Assembly (NCBI GenBank): GCA_963971285.1
Contig: OZ020251.1
Coordinates: 6,882,001 to 6,946,000 of the forward strand
DNA from: Astropecten irregularis
Lineage: Eukaryota > Echinodermata > Asteroidea > Paxillosida > Astropectinidae
Length of the DNA stretch: 64,000 nt
Direction: 5' to 3'
This document shows, piece by piece, positions 9,850-24,369 of this stretch. How positions within the stretch are numbered: position 1 is the stretch's first letter; each line of letters begins with the position of its first letter. A program made the translations under genes and the position numbers. The notes beneath the pieces are model-generated. The model was not told the origin of the DNA. It saw only the letters and a list, made by a program, of their open reading frames with translations, and searched no databases.

Positions 9850-11609
9850 TTGAAAACTGCCTGCTCATTTCTGGGGAAAATTCAGGAAAAACAAAATTAT
9901 ACGTGTCTTTTTATTTTCAGTGTAGATCATATATCTGAATTTTTGAACCTGAAGTCGCCCTGCTTAGCGAAATCTGCCATGTTTTATGAATTACGTTATG
10001 ACGTGCTACACTGTTTGTGTATTATAATATGCCAGCACGCAGTCTAATCCTATATTTTGAACCCGATCTTTGAAAACTGCCTGCTCATTTCTGGGGAAAA
10101 TTCAGGAAAAACAAAATTATACGTGTCTTTTTATTTTCAGTGTAGATCATATATCTGAATTTTTGAACCTGAAGTCGCCATGCTTAGCGAAATCTGCCAT
10201 GTTTTATGAATTACGTTATGACGTGCTACACTCTTTGTGTATTATAATATGCCAGCACGCAGTCTAATCCTATCTTTTGAACCCGATCTTTGAAAACTGC
10301 CTGCTCATTTCTGGGGAAAATTCAGGAAAAACAAAATTATACGTGTCTTTTTATTTTCAGTGTAGATCATATATCTGAATTTTTGAACCTGAAGTCGCCC
10401 TGCTTAGCGAAATCTGCCATGTTTTATGAATTACGTTATGACGTGCTACACTGTTTGTGTATTATAATATGCCAACACGCAGTCTGATCCTATATTTTAA
10501 ACCCGATCTTTGAAAACTGCCTGCTCTTTTCTGGGGAAAATTCAGGAAAAACAAAATTATACGTGTCTTTTTATTTTCAGTGTAGATCATATATCTGAAT
10601 TTTTGAACCTGAAGTCGCCCTGCTTAGCGAAATCTGCCATGTTTTATGAATTACGTTATGACGTGCTACACTGTTTGTGTATTATAATATGCCAGCACGC
10701 AGTCTAATCCTATATTTTGAACCCGATCTTTGAAAACTGCCTGCTCATTTCTGGGGAAAATTCAGGAAAAACAAAATTATACGTGTCTTTTTATTTTCAG
10801 TGTAGATCATATATCTGAATTTTTGAACCTGAAGTCGCCCTGCTTAGCGAAATCCGCCATGTTTTATGAATTACGTTATGACGTGCTACACTGTTTGTGT
10901 ATTATAATATGCCAGCACGCAGTCTAATCCTATATTTTGAACCCGATCTTTGAAAACTGCCTGCTCATTTCTGGGGAAAATTCAGGAAAAACAAAATTAT
11001 ACGTGTCTTTTTATTTTCAGTTTAGATCATATATCTGAATTTTTGAACCTGAAGTCGCCCTGCTTAGCGAAATCTGCCATGTTTTATGAATTACGTTATG
11101 ACGTGCTACACTGTTTGTGTATTATAATATGCCAGCACGCAGTCTAATCCTATATTTTGAACCCGATCTTTGAAAACTGCCTGCTCATTTCTGGGGAAAA
11201 TTCAGGAAAAACAAAATTATACGTGTCTTTTTATTTTCAGTGTAGATCATATATCTGAATTTTTGAACCTGAAGTCGCCCTGCTTAGCGAAATCTGCCAT
11301 GTTTTATGAATTACGTTATGACGTGCTACACTGTTTGTGTATTATAATATGCCAGCACGCAGTCTAATCCTATATTTTGAACCCGATCTTTGAAAACTGC
11401 CTGCTCATTTCTGGGGAAAATTCAGGAAAAACAAAATTATACGTGTCTTTTTATTTTCAGTGTAGATCATATATCTGAATTTTTGAACCTGAAGTCGCCC
11501 TGCTTAGCAAAATCCGCCATGTTTTATGAATTACGTTATGACGTGCTACACTGTTTGTGTATTATAATATGCCAGCACGCAGTCTAATCCTATATTTTGA
11601 ACCCGATCT
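9850..11609 (+). repeat. Eight-monomer transition segment P S N F C L P C
   Basis: This is the first segment in which the S class carries A at p111 (GCCATGC, base 10180), the form found in most S monomers from here to 47 kb. It links the left domain, which has no G, W, T, H or K monomers, to the rest of the array. One copy, starting 11390, has A at p120 in an otherwise constant stretch. The run P-S-N-F-C-L-P also occurs at 29650-31189. Confidence 0.85.
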
Positions 11610-14469
11610 TTGAAAACTGCCTGCTCATTTCTGGGGAAAATTCAGGAAAAACAAAATTATACGTGTCTTTTTATTTTCAGTTTAGATCATATATCTGAAT
11701 TTTTGAACCTGAAGTCGCCCTGCTTAGCGAAATCTGCCATGTTTTATGAATTACGTTATGACGTGCTACACTGTTTGTGTATTATAATATGCCAGCACGC
11801 AGTCTAATCCTATATTTTGAACCCGATCTTTGAAAACTGCCTGCTCATTTCTGGGGAAAATTCAGGAAAAACTAAATTATACGTGTCTTTTTATTTTCAG
11901 TGTAGATCATATATCTGAATTTTTGAACCTGAAGTCGCCCTGCTTAGCGAAATCTGCCATATTTTATGAATTACGTTATGACGTGCTACACTGTTTGTGT
12001 ATTATAATATGCCAGCAGGCAGTCTAATCCTTTATTTTGAACCCGATCTTTGAAAACTGCCTGGTCATTTCTTGGGGAAATTCAGGAAAAACAAAATTAC
12101 ACGTGTCTTTTTATTTTCAGTGTAGATCATATATCTGAATTTTTGAACCTGAAGTCGCCCTGCTTAGCGAAATCCGCCATGTTTTATGAATTACGTTATG
12201 ACGTGCTACACTGTTTGTGTATTATAATATGCCAGCACGCAGTCTAATCCTATATTTTGAACCCGATCTTTGAAAACTGCCTGCTCATTTCTGGGGAAAA
12301 TTCAGGAAAAACAAAATTATACGTGTCTTTTTATTTTCAGTGTAGATCATATATCTGAATTTTTGAACCTGAAGTCGCCCTGCTTAGCGAAATCTGCCAT
12401 ATTTTATGAATTACGTTATGACGTGCTACACTGTTTGTGTATTATAATATGCCAGCAGGCAGTCTAATCCTTTATTTTGAACCCGATCTTTGAAAACTGC
12501 CTGCTCATTTCTGGGGGAAATTCAGGAAAAACAAAATTACACGTGTCTTTTTATTTTCAGTGTAGATCATATATCTGAATTTTTGAACCTGAAGTCGCCC
12601 TGCTTAGCGAAATCCGCCATGTTTTATGAATTACGTTATGACGTGCTACACTGTTTGTGTATTATAATATGCCAGCAGGCAGTCTAATCCTTTATTTTGA
12701 ACCCGATCTTTGAAAACTGCCTGCTCATTTCTGGGGAAAATTCAGGAAAAACAAAATTACACGTGTCTTTTTATTTTCAGTGTAGATCATATATCTGAAT
12801 TTTTGAACCTGAAGTCGCCCTGCTTAGCGAAATCCGCCATGTTTTATGAATTACGTTATGACGTGCTACACTGTTTGTGTATTATAATATGCCAGCACGC
12901 AGTCTAATCCTATATTTTGAACCCGATCTTTGAAAACTGCCTGCTGATTTCTGAGGAAAATACAGGAAAAACAAAATTATACGTGTCTTTTTATTTTCAG
13001 TGTAGATCATATATCTGAATTTTTGAACCTGAAGTCGCCCTGCTTAGCGAAATCTGCCATGTTTTATGAATTACGTTATGACGTGCTACACTGTTTGTGT
13101 ATTATAATATGCCAGCACGCAGTCTAATCCTATATTTTGAACCCGATCTTTGAAAACTGCCTGCTCATTTCTGGGGAAAATTCAGGAAAAACAAAATTAT
13201 ACGTGTCTTTTTATTTTCAGTGTAGATCATATATCTGAATTTTTGAACCTGAAGTCGCCCTGCTTAGCGAAATCTGCCATGTTTTATGAATTACGTTATG
13301 ACGTGCTACACTGTTTGTGTATTATAATATGCCAGCACGCAGTCTAATCCTATATTTTGAACCCGATCTTTGAAAACTGCCTGCTCTTTTCTGGGGAAAA
13401 TTCAGGAAAAACAAAATTATACGTGTCTTTTTATTTTCAGTGTAGATCATATATCTGAATTTTTGAACCTGAAGTCGCCCTGCTTAGCGAAATCTGCCAT
13501 GTTTTATGAATTACGTTATGACGTGCTACACTGTTTGTGTATTATAATATGCCAGCACGCAGTCTAATCCTATATTTTGAACCCGATCTTTGAAAACTGC
13601 CTGCTCATTTCTGGGGAAAATTCAGGAAAAACAAAATTATACGTGTCTTTTTATTTTCAGTGTAGATCATATATCTGAATTTTTGAACCTGAAGTCGCCC
13701 TGCTTAGCGAAATCTGCCATGTTTTATGAATTACGTTATGACGTGCTACACTGTTTGTGTATTATAATATGCCAGCACGCAGTCTGATCCTATATTTTAA
13801 ACCCGATATTTGAAAACTGCTTGCTCATTTCTGGGGAAAATTCAGGAAAAACAAAATTATACGTGTCTTTTTATTTTCAGTGTAGATCATATATCTGAAT
13901 TTTTGAACCTGAAGTCGCCCAGCTTAGCGAAATCTGCCATGTTTTATGAATTACGTTATGACGTGCTACACTGTTTGTGTATTATAATATGCCAGCACGC
14001 AGTCTAATCCTATCTTTTGAACCCGATCTTTGAAAACTGCCTGCTCATTTCTGGGGAAAATTCAGGAAAAACAAAATTATACGTGTCTTTTTATTTTCAG
14101 TGTAGATCATATATCCGAATTTTTGAACCTGAAGTCGCCCTGCTTAGCGAAATCTGCCATGTTTTATGAATTACGTTATGACGTGCTACACTGTTTGTGT
14201 ATTATAATATGCCAGCACGCAGTCTAATCCTATCTTTTGAACCCGATCTTTGAAAACTGCCTGCTCATTTCTGGGGAAAATTCAGGAAAAACAAAATTAT
14301 ACGTGTCTTTTTATTTTCAGTGTAGATCATATATCCGAATTTTTGAACCTGAAGTCGCCCTGCTTAGCGAAATCTGCCATGTTTTATGAATTACGTTATG
14401 ACGTGCTACACTGTTTGTGTATTATAATATGCCAGCACGCAGTCTGATCCTATATTTTGAACCCGATCT
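11610..14469 (+). repeat. 13-monomer higher-order repeat, copy 1 (2860 bp)
   Basis: Class order: L, Q with p44 T, W, Q, E with p189 G, a, G, P, F, P with a modified end, T, H, H. It contains the first G monomer (12930), the first W (12050), and the T-H-H trio (13810, 14030, 14250). The monomer at 13590 ends with p197 G, p210 A and p219 A, leading into the T monomer, which also has A at p112. The 13-mer repeats directly to the right. Confidence 0.92.
11830..12049 (+). repeat. Hybrid monomer: p44 T left part, Q-class right part
   Basis: The left part has T at p44, normally seen in F- or C-class monomers. The right part has p132 A, p189 G and p203 T of class Q. It looks like the product of an exchange between two monomers out of register, joining between about p44 and p132. 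The copy at 14690 has the same structure because it was duplicated with the 13-mer; an independent-looking hybrid of the same kind is at 28330. Confidence 0.65.
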
Positions 14470-17329
14470 TTGAAAACTGCCTGCTCATTTCTGGGGAAAA
14501 TTCAGGAAAAACAAAATTATACGTGTCTTTTTATTTTCAGTTTAGATCATATATCTGAATTTTTGAACCTGAAGTCGCCCTGCTTAGCGAAATCTGCCAT
14601 GTTTTATGAATTACGTTATGACGTGCTACACTGTTTGTGTATTATAATATGCCAGCACGCAGTCTAATCCTATATTTTGAACCCGATCTTTGAAAACTGC
14701 CTGCTCATTTCTGGGGAAAATTCAGGAAAAACTAAATTATACGTGTCTTTTTATTTTCAGTGTAGATCATATATCTGAATTTTTGAACCTGAAGTCGCCC
14801 TGCTTAGCGAAATCTGCCATATTTTATGAATTACGTTATGACGTGCTACACTGTTTGTGTATTATAATATGCCAGCAGGCAGTCTAATCCTTTATTTTGA
14901 ACCCGATCTTTGAAAACTGCCTGGTCATTTCTTGGGGAAATTCAGGAAAAACAAAATTACACGTGTCTTTTTATGTTCAGTGTAGATCATATATCTGAAT
15001 TTTTGAACCTGAAGTCGCCCTGCTTAGCGAAATCCGCCATGTTTTATGAATTACGTTATGACGTGCTACACTGTTTGTGTATTATAATATGCCAGCACGC
15101 AGTCTAATCCTATATTTTGAACCCGATCTTTGAAAACTGCCTGCTCATTTCTGGGGAAAATTCAGGAAAAACAAAATTATACGTGTCTTTTTATTTTCAG
15201 TGTAGATCATATATCTGAATTTTTGAACCTGAAGTCGCCCTGCTTAGCGAAATCTGCCATATTTTATGAATTACGTTATGACGTGCTACACTGTTTGTGT
15301 ATTATAATATGCCAGCACGCAGTCTAATCCTTTATTTTGAACCCGATCTTTGAAAACTGCCTGCTCATTTCTGGGGGAAATTCAGGAAAAACAAAATTAC
15401 ACGTGTCTTTTTATTTTCAGTGTAGATCATATATCTGAATTTTTGAACCTGAAGTCGCCCTGCTTAGCGAAATCCGCCATGTTTTATGAATTACGTTATG
15501 ACGTGCTACACTGTTTGTGTATTATAATATGCCAGCAGGCAGTCTAATCCTTTATTTTGAACCCGATCTTTGAAAACTGCCTGCTCATTTCTGGGGAAAA
15601 TTCAGGAAAAACAAAATTACACGTGTCTTTTTATTTTCAGTGTAGATCATATATCTGAATTTTTGAACCTGAAGTCGCCCTGCTTAGCGAAATCCGCCAT
15701 GTTTTATGAATTACGTTATGACGTGCTACACTGTTTGTGTATTATAATATGCCAGCACGCAGTCTAATCCTATATTTTGAACCCGATCTTTGAAAACTGC
15801 CTGCTGATTTCTGAGGAAAATACAGGAAAAACAAAATTATACGTGTCTTTTTATTTTCAGTGTAGATCATATATCTGAATTTTTGAACCTGAAGTCGCCC
15901 TGCTTAGCGAAATCTGCCATGTTTTATGAATTACGTTATGACGTGCTACACTGTTTGTGTATTATAATATGCCAGCACGCAGTCTAATCCTATATTTTGA
16001 ACCCGATCTTTGAAAACTGCCTGCTCATTTCTGGGGAAAATTCAGGAAAAACAAAATTATACGTGTCTTTTTATTTTCAGTGTAGATCATATATCTGAAT
16101 TTTTGAACCTGAAGTCGCCCTGCTTAGCGAAATCTGCCATGTTTTATGAATTACGTTATGACGTGCTACACTGTTTGTGTATTATAATATGCCAGCACGC
16201 AGTCTAATCCTATATTTTGAACCCGATCTTTGAAAACTGCCTGCTCTTTTCTGGGGAAAATTCAGGAAAAACAAAATTATACGTGTCTTTTTATTTTCAG
16301 TGTAGATCATATATCTGAATTTTTGAACCTGAAGTCGCCCTGCTTAGCGAAATCTGCCATGTTTTATGAATTACGTTATGACGTGCTACACTGTTTGTGT
16401 ATTATAATATGCCAGCACGCAGTCTAATCCTATATTTTGAACCCGATCTTTGAAAACTGCCTGCTCATTTCTGGGGAAAATTCAGGAAAAACAAAATTAT
16501 ACGTGTCTTTTTATTTTCAGTGTAGATCATATATCTGAATTTTTGAACCTGAAGTCGCCCTGCTTAGCGAAATCTGCCATGTTTTATGAATTACGTTATG
16601 ACGTGCTACACTGTTTGTGTATTATAATATGCCAGCACGCAGTCTGATCCTATATTTTAAACCCGATATTTGAAAACTGCTTGCTCATTTCTGGGGAAAA
16701 TTCAGGAAAAACAAAATTATACGTGTCTTTTTATTTTCAGTGTAGATCATATATCTGAATTTTTGAACCTGAAGTCGCCCAGCTTAGCGAAATCTGCCAT
16801 GTTTTATGAATTACGTTATGACGTGCTACACTGTTTGTGTATTATAATATGCCAGCACGCAGTCTAATCCTATCTTTTGAACCCGATCTTTGAAAACTGC
16901 CTGCTCATTTCTGGGGAAAATTCAGGAAAAACAAAATTATACGTGTCTTTTTATTTTAAGTGTAGATCATATATCCGAATTTTTGAACCTGAAGTCGCCC
17001 TGCTTAGCGAAATCTGCCATGTTTTATGAATTACGTTATGACGTGCTACACTGTTTGTGTATTATAATATGCCAGCACGCAGTCTAATCCTATCTTTTGA
17101 ACCCGATCTTTGAAAACTGCCTGCTCATTTCTGGGGAAAATTCAGGAAAAACAAAATTATACGTGTCTTTTTATTTTCAGTGTAGATCATATATCCGAAT
17201 TTTTGAACCTGAAGTCGCCCTGCTTAGCGAAATCTGCCATGTTTTATGAATTACGTTATGACGTGCTACACTGTTTGTGTATTATAATATGCCAGCACGC
17301 AGTCTGATCCTATATTTTGAACCCGATCT
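14470..17329 (+). repeat. 13-monomer higher-order repeat, copy 2 (2860 bp)
   Basis: Direct duplicate of 11610-14469. Visible differences are G at 14975 inside a pyrimidine tract, C instead of G at 15318 (p189), and A at 16958, which turns TTTTCAG into TTTTAAG. The right end (T, H, H at 16670-17329) continues into plain monomers rather than another L, marking the end of the duplication. Confidence 0.92.
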
Positions 17330-19089
17330 TTGAAAACTGCCTGCTCATTTCTGGGGAAAATTCAGGAAAAACAAAATTATACGTGTCTTTTTATTTTCAG
17401 TGTAGATCATATATCTGAATTTTTGAACCTGAAGTCGCCCTGCTTAGCGAAATCTGCCATGTTTTATGAATTACGTTATGACGTGCTACACTGTTTGTGT
17501 ATTATAATATGCCAGCACGCAGTCTAATCCTATATTTTGAACCCGATCTTTGAAAACTGCCTGCTCATTTCTGGGGAAAATTCAGGAAAAACAAAATTAT
17601 ACGTGTCTTTTTATTTTCAGTGTAGATCATATATCTGAATTTTTGAACCTGAAGTCGCCCTGCTTAGCGAAATCTGCCATGTTTTATGAATTACGTTATG
17701 ACGTGCTACACTGTTTGTGTATTATAATATGCCAGCACGCAGTCTAATCCTATATTTTGAACCCGATCTTTGAAAACTGCCTGCTCATTTCTGGGGAAAA
17801 TTCAGGAAAAACAAAATTATACGTGTCTTTTTATTTTCAGTGTAGATCATATATCTGAATTTTTGAACCTGAAGTCGCCCTGCTTAGCGAAATCTGCCAT
17901 GTTTTATGAATTACGTTATGACGTGCTACACTGTTTGTGTATTATAATATGCCAGCACGCAGTCTAATCCTATATTTTGAACCCGATCTTTGAAAACTGC
18001 CTGCTCATTTCTGGGGAAAATTCAGGAAAAACAAAATTATACGTGTCTTTTTATTTTCAGTGTAGATCATATATCTGAATTTTTGAACCTGAAGTCGCCC
18101 TGCTTAGCGAAATCTGCCATGTTTTATGAATTACGTTATGACGTGCTACACTGTTTGTGTATTATAATATGCCAGCAGGCAGTCTAATCCTTTATTTTGA
18201 ACCCGATCTTTGAAAACTGCCTGCTCATTTCTGGGGAAAATTCAGAAAAAACAAAATTACACGTGTCTTTTTATTTTCAGTGTAGATCATATATCTGAAT
18301 TTTTGAACCTGAAGTCGCCCTGCTTAGCGAAATCCGCCATGTTTTATGAATTACGTTATGACGTGCTACACTGTTTGTGTATTATAATATGCCAGCACGC
18401 AGTCTAATCCTATATTTTGAACCCGATCTTTGAAAACTGCCTGCTCATTTCTGGGGAAAATTCAGGAAAAACAAAATTATACGTGTCTTTTTATTTTCAG
18501 TGTAGATCATATATCTGAATTTTTGAACCTGAAGTCGCCCTGCTTAGCGAAATCCGCCATGTTTTATGAATTACGTTATGACGTGCTACACTGTTTGTGT
18601 ATTATAATATGCCAGCACGCAGTCTAATCCTATTTTTTGAACCCGATCTTTGAAAACTGCCTGCTCATTTCTGGGGAAAATTCAGGAAAAACAAAATTAT
18701 ACGTGTCTTTTTATTTTCAGTGTAGATCATATATCTGAATTTTTGAACCTGAAGTCGCCCTGCTTAGCGAAATCTGCCATGTTTTTTGAATTACGTTATG
18801 ACGTGCTACACTGTTTGTGTATTATAATATGCCAGCACGCAGTCTGATCCTATATTTTAAACCCGATCTTTGAAAACTGCCTGCTCTTTTCTGGGGAAAA
18901 TTCAGGAAAAACAAAATTATACGTGTCTTTTTATTTTCAGTGTAGATCATATATCTGAATTTTTGAACCTGAAGTCGCCCTGCTTAGCGAAATCTGCCAT
19001 GTTTTATGAATTACGTTATGACGTGCTACACTCTTTGTGTATTATAATATGCCAGCACGCAGTCTAATCCTATATTTTGAACCCGATCT
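17330..19089 (+). repeat. Eight-monomer segment P P P Q' K C P' FS
   Basis: Three consensus-like monomers are followed by Q' (17990, with p189 G and p203 T but lacking p132 A), K (18210, p37 A and p51 C), a C monomer ending in TATTTTTTGA (p205 T), P' with p197 G and p210 A, and a monomer combining F and S marks (18870). The same ordered set recurs at 52092-53851, about 34.8 kb to the right. One private change is T at 18786. Confidence 0.88.
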
Positions 19090-21729
19090 TTGAAAACTGC
19101 CTGCTCATTTCTGGGGAAAATTCAGGAAAAACAAAATTATACGTGTCTTTTTATTTTCAGTGTAGATCATATATCTGAATTTTTGAACCTGAAGTCGCCC
19201 TGCTTAGCGAAATCCGCCATGTTTTATGAATTACGTTATGACGTGCTACACTGTTTGTGTATTATAATATGCCAGCACGCAGTCTAATCCTATATTTTGA
19301 ACCCGATCTTTGAAAACTGCCTGCTCATTTCTGGGGAAAATTCAGGAAAAACAAAATTATACGTGTCTTTTTATTTTCAGTTTAGATCATATATCTGAAT
19401 TTTTGAACCTGAAGTCGCCCTGCTTAGCGAAATCTGCCATGTTTTATGAATTACGTTATGACTTGCTACACTGTTTGTGTATTATAATATGCCAGCACGC
19501 AGTCTAATCCTATCTTTTGAACCCGATCTTTGAAAACTGCCTGCTCATTTCTGGGGAAAATTCAGGAAAAACAAAATTATACGTGTCTTTTTATTTTCAG
19601 TGCAGATCATATATCTGAATTTTTGAACCTGAAGTCGCCCTGCTTAGCGAAATCCGCCATGTTTTATGAATTACGTTATGACGTGCTACACTGTTTGTGT
19701 ATTATAATATGCCAGCACGCAGTCTAATCCTATATTTTGAACCCGATCTTTGAAAACTGCCTGCTCATTTCTGGGGAAAATTCAGGAAAAACAAAATTAT
19801 ACCTGTCTTTTTATTTTCAGTTTAGATCAAATATCTGAATTTTTGAACCTGAAGTCGCCCTGCTTAGCGAAATCTGCCATGTTTTATGAATTACGTTATG
19901 ACGTGCTACACTGTTTGTGTATTATAATATGCCAGCACGCAGTCTAATCCTATATTTTGAACCCGATCTTTGAAAACTGCCTGCTCATTTCTGGGGAAAA
20001 TTCAGGAAAAACAAAATTATACGTGTCTTTTTATTTTCAGTGTAGATCATATATCTGAATTTTTGAACCTGAAGTCGCCCTGCTTAGCGAAATCTGCCAT
20101 ATTTTATGAATTACGTTATGACGTGCTACACTGTTTGTGTATTATAATATGCCAGCAGGCAGTCTAATCCTTTATTTTGAACCCGATCTTTGAAAACTGC
20201 CTGCTCATTTCTGGGGGAAATTCAGGAAAAACAAAATTACACGTGTCTTTTTATTTTCAGTGTAGATCATATATCTGAATTTTTGAACCTGAAGTCGCCC
20301 TGCTTAGCGAAATCTGCCATATTTTATGAATTACGTTATGACGTGCTACACTGTTTGTGTATTATAATATGCCAGCAGGCAGTCTAATCCTTTATTTTGA
20401 ACCCGATCTTTGAAAACTGCCTGCTCATTTCTGGGGGAAATTCAGGAAAAACAAAATTACACGTGTCTTTTTATTTTCAGTGTAGATCATATATCTGAAT
20501 TTTTGAACCTGAAGTCGCCCTGCTTAGCGAAATCCGCCATGTTTTATGAATTACGTTATGACGTGCTACACTGTTTGTGTATTATAATATGCCAGCAGGC
20601 AGTCTAATCCTTTATTTTGAACCCGATCTTTGAAAACTGCCTGCTCATTTCTGGGGAAAATTCAGGAAAAACAAAATTACACGTGTCTTTTTATTTTCAG
20701 TGTAGATCATATATCTGAATTTTTGAACCTGAAGTCGCCCTGCTTAGCGAAATCCGCCATGTTTTATGAATTACGTTATGACGTGCTACACTGTTTGTGT
20801 ATTATAATATGCCAGCACGCAGTCTAATCCTATTTTTTGAACCCGATCTTTGAAAACTGCCTGCTCATTTCTGGGGAAAATTCAGGAAAAACAAAATTAT
20901 ACGTGTCTTTTTATTTTCAGTGTAGATCATATATCTGAATTTTTGAACCTGAAGTCGCCCTGCTTAGCGAAATCTGCCATGTTTTATGAATTACGTTATG
21001 ACGTGCTACACTGTTTGTGTATTATAATATGCCAGCACGCAGTCTAATCCTATATTTTGAACCCGATCTTTGAAAACTGCCTGCTGATTTCTGAGGAAAA
21101 TACAGGAAAAACAAAATTATACGTGTCTTTTTATTTTCAGTGTAGATCATATATCTGAATTTTTGAACCTGAAGTCGCCCTGCTTAGCGAAATCTGCCAT
21201 GTTTTATGAATTACGTTATGACGTGCTACACTCTTTGTGTATTATAATATGCCAGCACGCAGTCTAATCCTATATTTTGAACCCGATCTTTGAAAACTGC
21301 CTGCTCATTTCTGGGGAAAATTCAGGAAAAACAAAATTATACGTGTCTTTTTATTTTCAGTGTAGATCATATATCTGAATTTTTGAACCTGAAGTCGCCC
21401 TGCTTAGCGAAATCTGCCATGTTTTATGAATTACGTTATGACGTGCTACACTGTTTGTGTATTATAATATGCCAGCACGCAGTCTAATCCTATATTTTGA
21501 ACCCGATCTTTGAAAACTGCCTGCTCATTTCTGGGGAAAATTCAGGAAAAACAAAATTATACGTGTCTTTTTATTTTCAGTTTAGATCATATATCTGAAT
21601 TTTTGAACCTGAAGTCGCCCTGCTTAGCGAAATCTGCCATGTTTTATGAATTACGTTATGACGTGCTACACTCTTTGTGTATTATAATATGCCAGCACGC
21701 AGTCTAATCCTATATTTTGAACCCGATCT
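19090..21729 (+). repeat. 12-monomer higher-order repeat, copy 1 (2640 bp)
   Basis: Class order: C, L with p154 T, a monomer with p74 C, L, Q, E+Q, E with p189 G, a, P, G, P, L+S. The rare p154 T (19463) and p74 C (19603) are shared only with the next unit. Private to this copy are C at 19803 and A at 19830 in the monomer starting 19750, a TATTTTTTGA end before the monomer at 20850, and an S mark in the G monomer at 21070. Confidence 0.9.
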
Positions 21730-24369
21730 TTGAAAACTGCCTGCTCATTTCTGGGGAAAATTCAGGAAAAACAAAATTATACGTGTCTTTTTATTTTCAG
21801 TGTAGATCATATATCTGAATTTTTGAACCTGAAGTCGCCCTGCTTAGCGAAATCCGCCATGTTTTATGAATTACGTTATGACGTGCTACACTGTTTGTGT
21901 ATTATAATATGCCAGCACGCAGTCTAATCCTATATTTTGAACCCGATCTTTGAAAACTGCCTGCTCATTTCTGGGGAAAATTCAGGAAAAACAAAATTAT
22001 ACGTGTCTTTTTATTTTCAGTTTAGATCATATATCTGAATTTTTGAACCTGAAGTCGCCCTGCTTAGCGAAATCTGCCATGTTTTATGAATTACGTTATG
22101 ACTTGCTACACTGTTTGTGTATTATAATATGCCAGCACGCAGTCTAATCCTATCTTTTGAACCCGATCTTTGAAAACTGCCTGCTCATTTCTGGGGAAAA
22201 TTCAGGAAAAACAAAATTATACGTGTCTTTTTATTTTCAGTGCAGATCATATATCTGAATTTTTGAACCTGAAGTCGCCCTGCTTAGCGAAATCCGCCAT
22301 GTTTTATGAATTACGTTATGACGTGCTACACTGTTTGTGTATTATAATATGCCAGCACGCAGTCTAATCCTATATTTTGAACCCGATCTTTGAAAACTGC
22401 CTGCTCATTTCTGGGGAAAATTCAGGAAAAACAAAATTATACGTGTCTTTTTATTTTCAGTTTAGATCATATATCTGAATTTTTGAACCTGAAGTCGCCC
22501 TGCTTAGCGAAATCTGCCATGTTTTATGAATTACGTTATGACGTGCTACACTGTTTGTGTATTATAATATGCCAGCACGCAGTCTAATCCTATATTTTGA
22601 ACCCGATCTTTGAAAACTGCCTGCTCATTTCTGGGGAAAATTCAGGAAAAACAAAATTATACGTGTCTTTTTATTTTCAGTGTAGATCATATATCTGAAT
22701 TTTTGAACCTGAAGTCGCCCTGCTTAGCGAAATCTGCCATATTTTATGAATTACGTTATGACGTGCTACACTGTTTGTGTATTATAATATGCCAGCAGGC
22801 AGTCTAATCCTTTATTTTGAACCCGATCTTTGAAAACTGCCTGCTCATTTCTGGGGGAAATTCAGGAAAAACAAAATTACACGTGTCTTTTTATTTTCAG
22901 TGTAGATCATATATCTGAATTTTTGAACCTGAAGTCGCCCTGCTTAGCGAAATCTGCCATATTTTATGAATTACGTTATGACGTGCTACACTGTTTGTGT
23001 ATTATAATATGCCAGCAGGCAGTCTAATCCTTTATTTTGAACCCGATCTTTGAAAACTGCCTGCTCATTTCTGGGGGAAATTCAGGAAAAACAAAATTAC
23101 ACGTGTCTTTTTATTTTCAGTGTAGATCATATATCTGAATTTTTGAACCTGAAGTCGCCCTGCTTAGCGAAATCCGCCATGTTTTATGAATTACGTTATG
23201 ACGTGCTACACTGTTTGTGTATTATAATATGCCAGCAGGCAGTCTAATCCTTTATTTTGAACCCGATCTTTGAAAACTGCCTGCTCATTTCTGGGGAAAA
23301 TTCAGGAAAAACAAAATTACACGTGTCTTTTTATTTTCAGTGTAGATCATATATCTGAATTTTTGAACCTGAAGTCGCCCTGCTTAGCGAAATCCGCCAT
23401 GTTTTATGAATTACGTTATGACGTGCTACACTGTTTGTGTATTATAATATGCCAGCACGCAGTCTAATCCTATATTTTGAACCCGATCTTTGAAAACTGC
23501 CTGCTCATTTCTGGGGAAAATTCAGGAAAAACTAAATTATACGTGTCTTTTTATTTTCAGTGTAGATCATATATCTGAATTTTTGAACCTGAAGTCGCCC
23601 TGCTTAGCGAAATCTGCCATGTTTTATGAATTACGTTATGACGTGCTACACTGTTTGTGTATTATAATATGCCAGCACGCAGTCTAATCCTATATTTTGA
23701 ACCCGATCTTTGAAAACTGCCTGCTGATTTCTGAGGAAAATACAGGAAAAACAAAATTATACGTGTCTTTTTATTTTCAGTGTAGATCATATATCTGAAT
23801 TTTTGAACCTGAAGTCGCCCTGCTTAGCGAAATCTGCCATGTTTTATGAATTACGTTATGACGTGCTACACTGTTTGTGTATTATAATATGCCAGCACGC
23901 AGTCTAATCCTATATTTTGAACCCGATCTTTGAAAACTGCCTGCTCATTTCTGGGGAAAATTCAGGAAAAACAAAATTATACGTGTCTTTTTATTTTCAG
24001 TGTAGATCATATATCTGAATTTTTGAACCTGAAGTCGCCCTGCTTAGCGAAATCTGCCATGTTTTATGAATTACGTTATGACGTGCTACACTGTTTGTGT
24101 ATTATAATATGCCAGCACGCAGTCTAATCCTATATTTTGAACCCGATCTTTGAAAACTGCCTGCTCATTTCTGGGGAAAATTCAGGAAAAACAAAATTAT
24201 ACGTGTCTTTTTATTTTCAGTGTAGATCATATATCTGAATTTTTGAACCTGAAGTCGCCATGCTTAGCGAAATCTGCCATGTTTTATGAATTACGTTATG
24301 ACGTGCTACACTCTTTGTGTATTATAATATGCCAGCACGCAGTCTAATCCTATCTTTTGAACCCGATCT
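21730..24369 (+). repeat. 12-monomer higher-order repeat, copy 2 (2640 bp)
   Basis: Direct duplicate of 19090-21729 through p154 T at 22103, p74 C at 22243, the double E+Q monomer (22830) and the G monomer (23710). It differs by T at p44 in the monomer at 23490, by the absence of the S mark in its G monomer, and by its last monomer (24150), which is S with p111 A rather than L+S. The last two monomers therefore belong with the following G-P-S-N unit. Confidence 0.88.
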
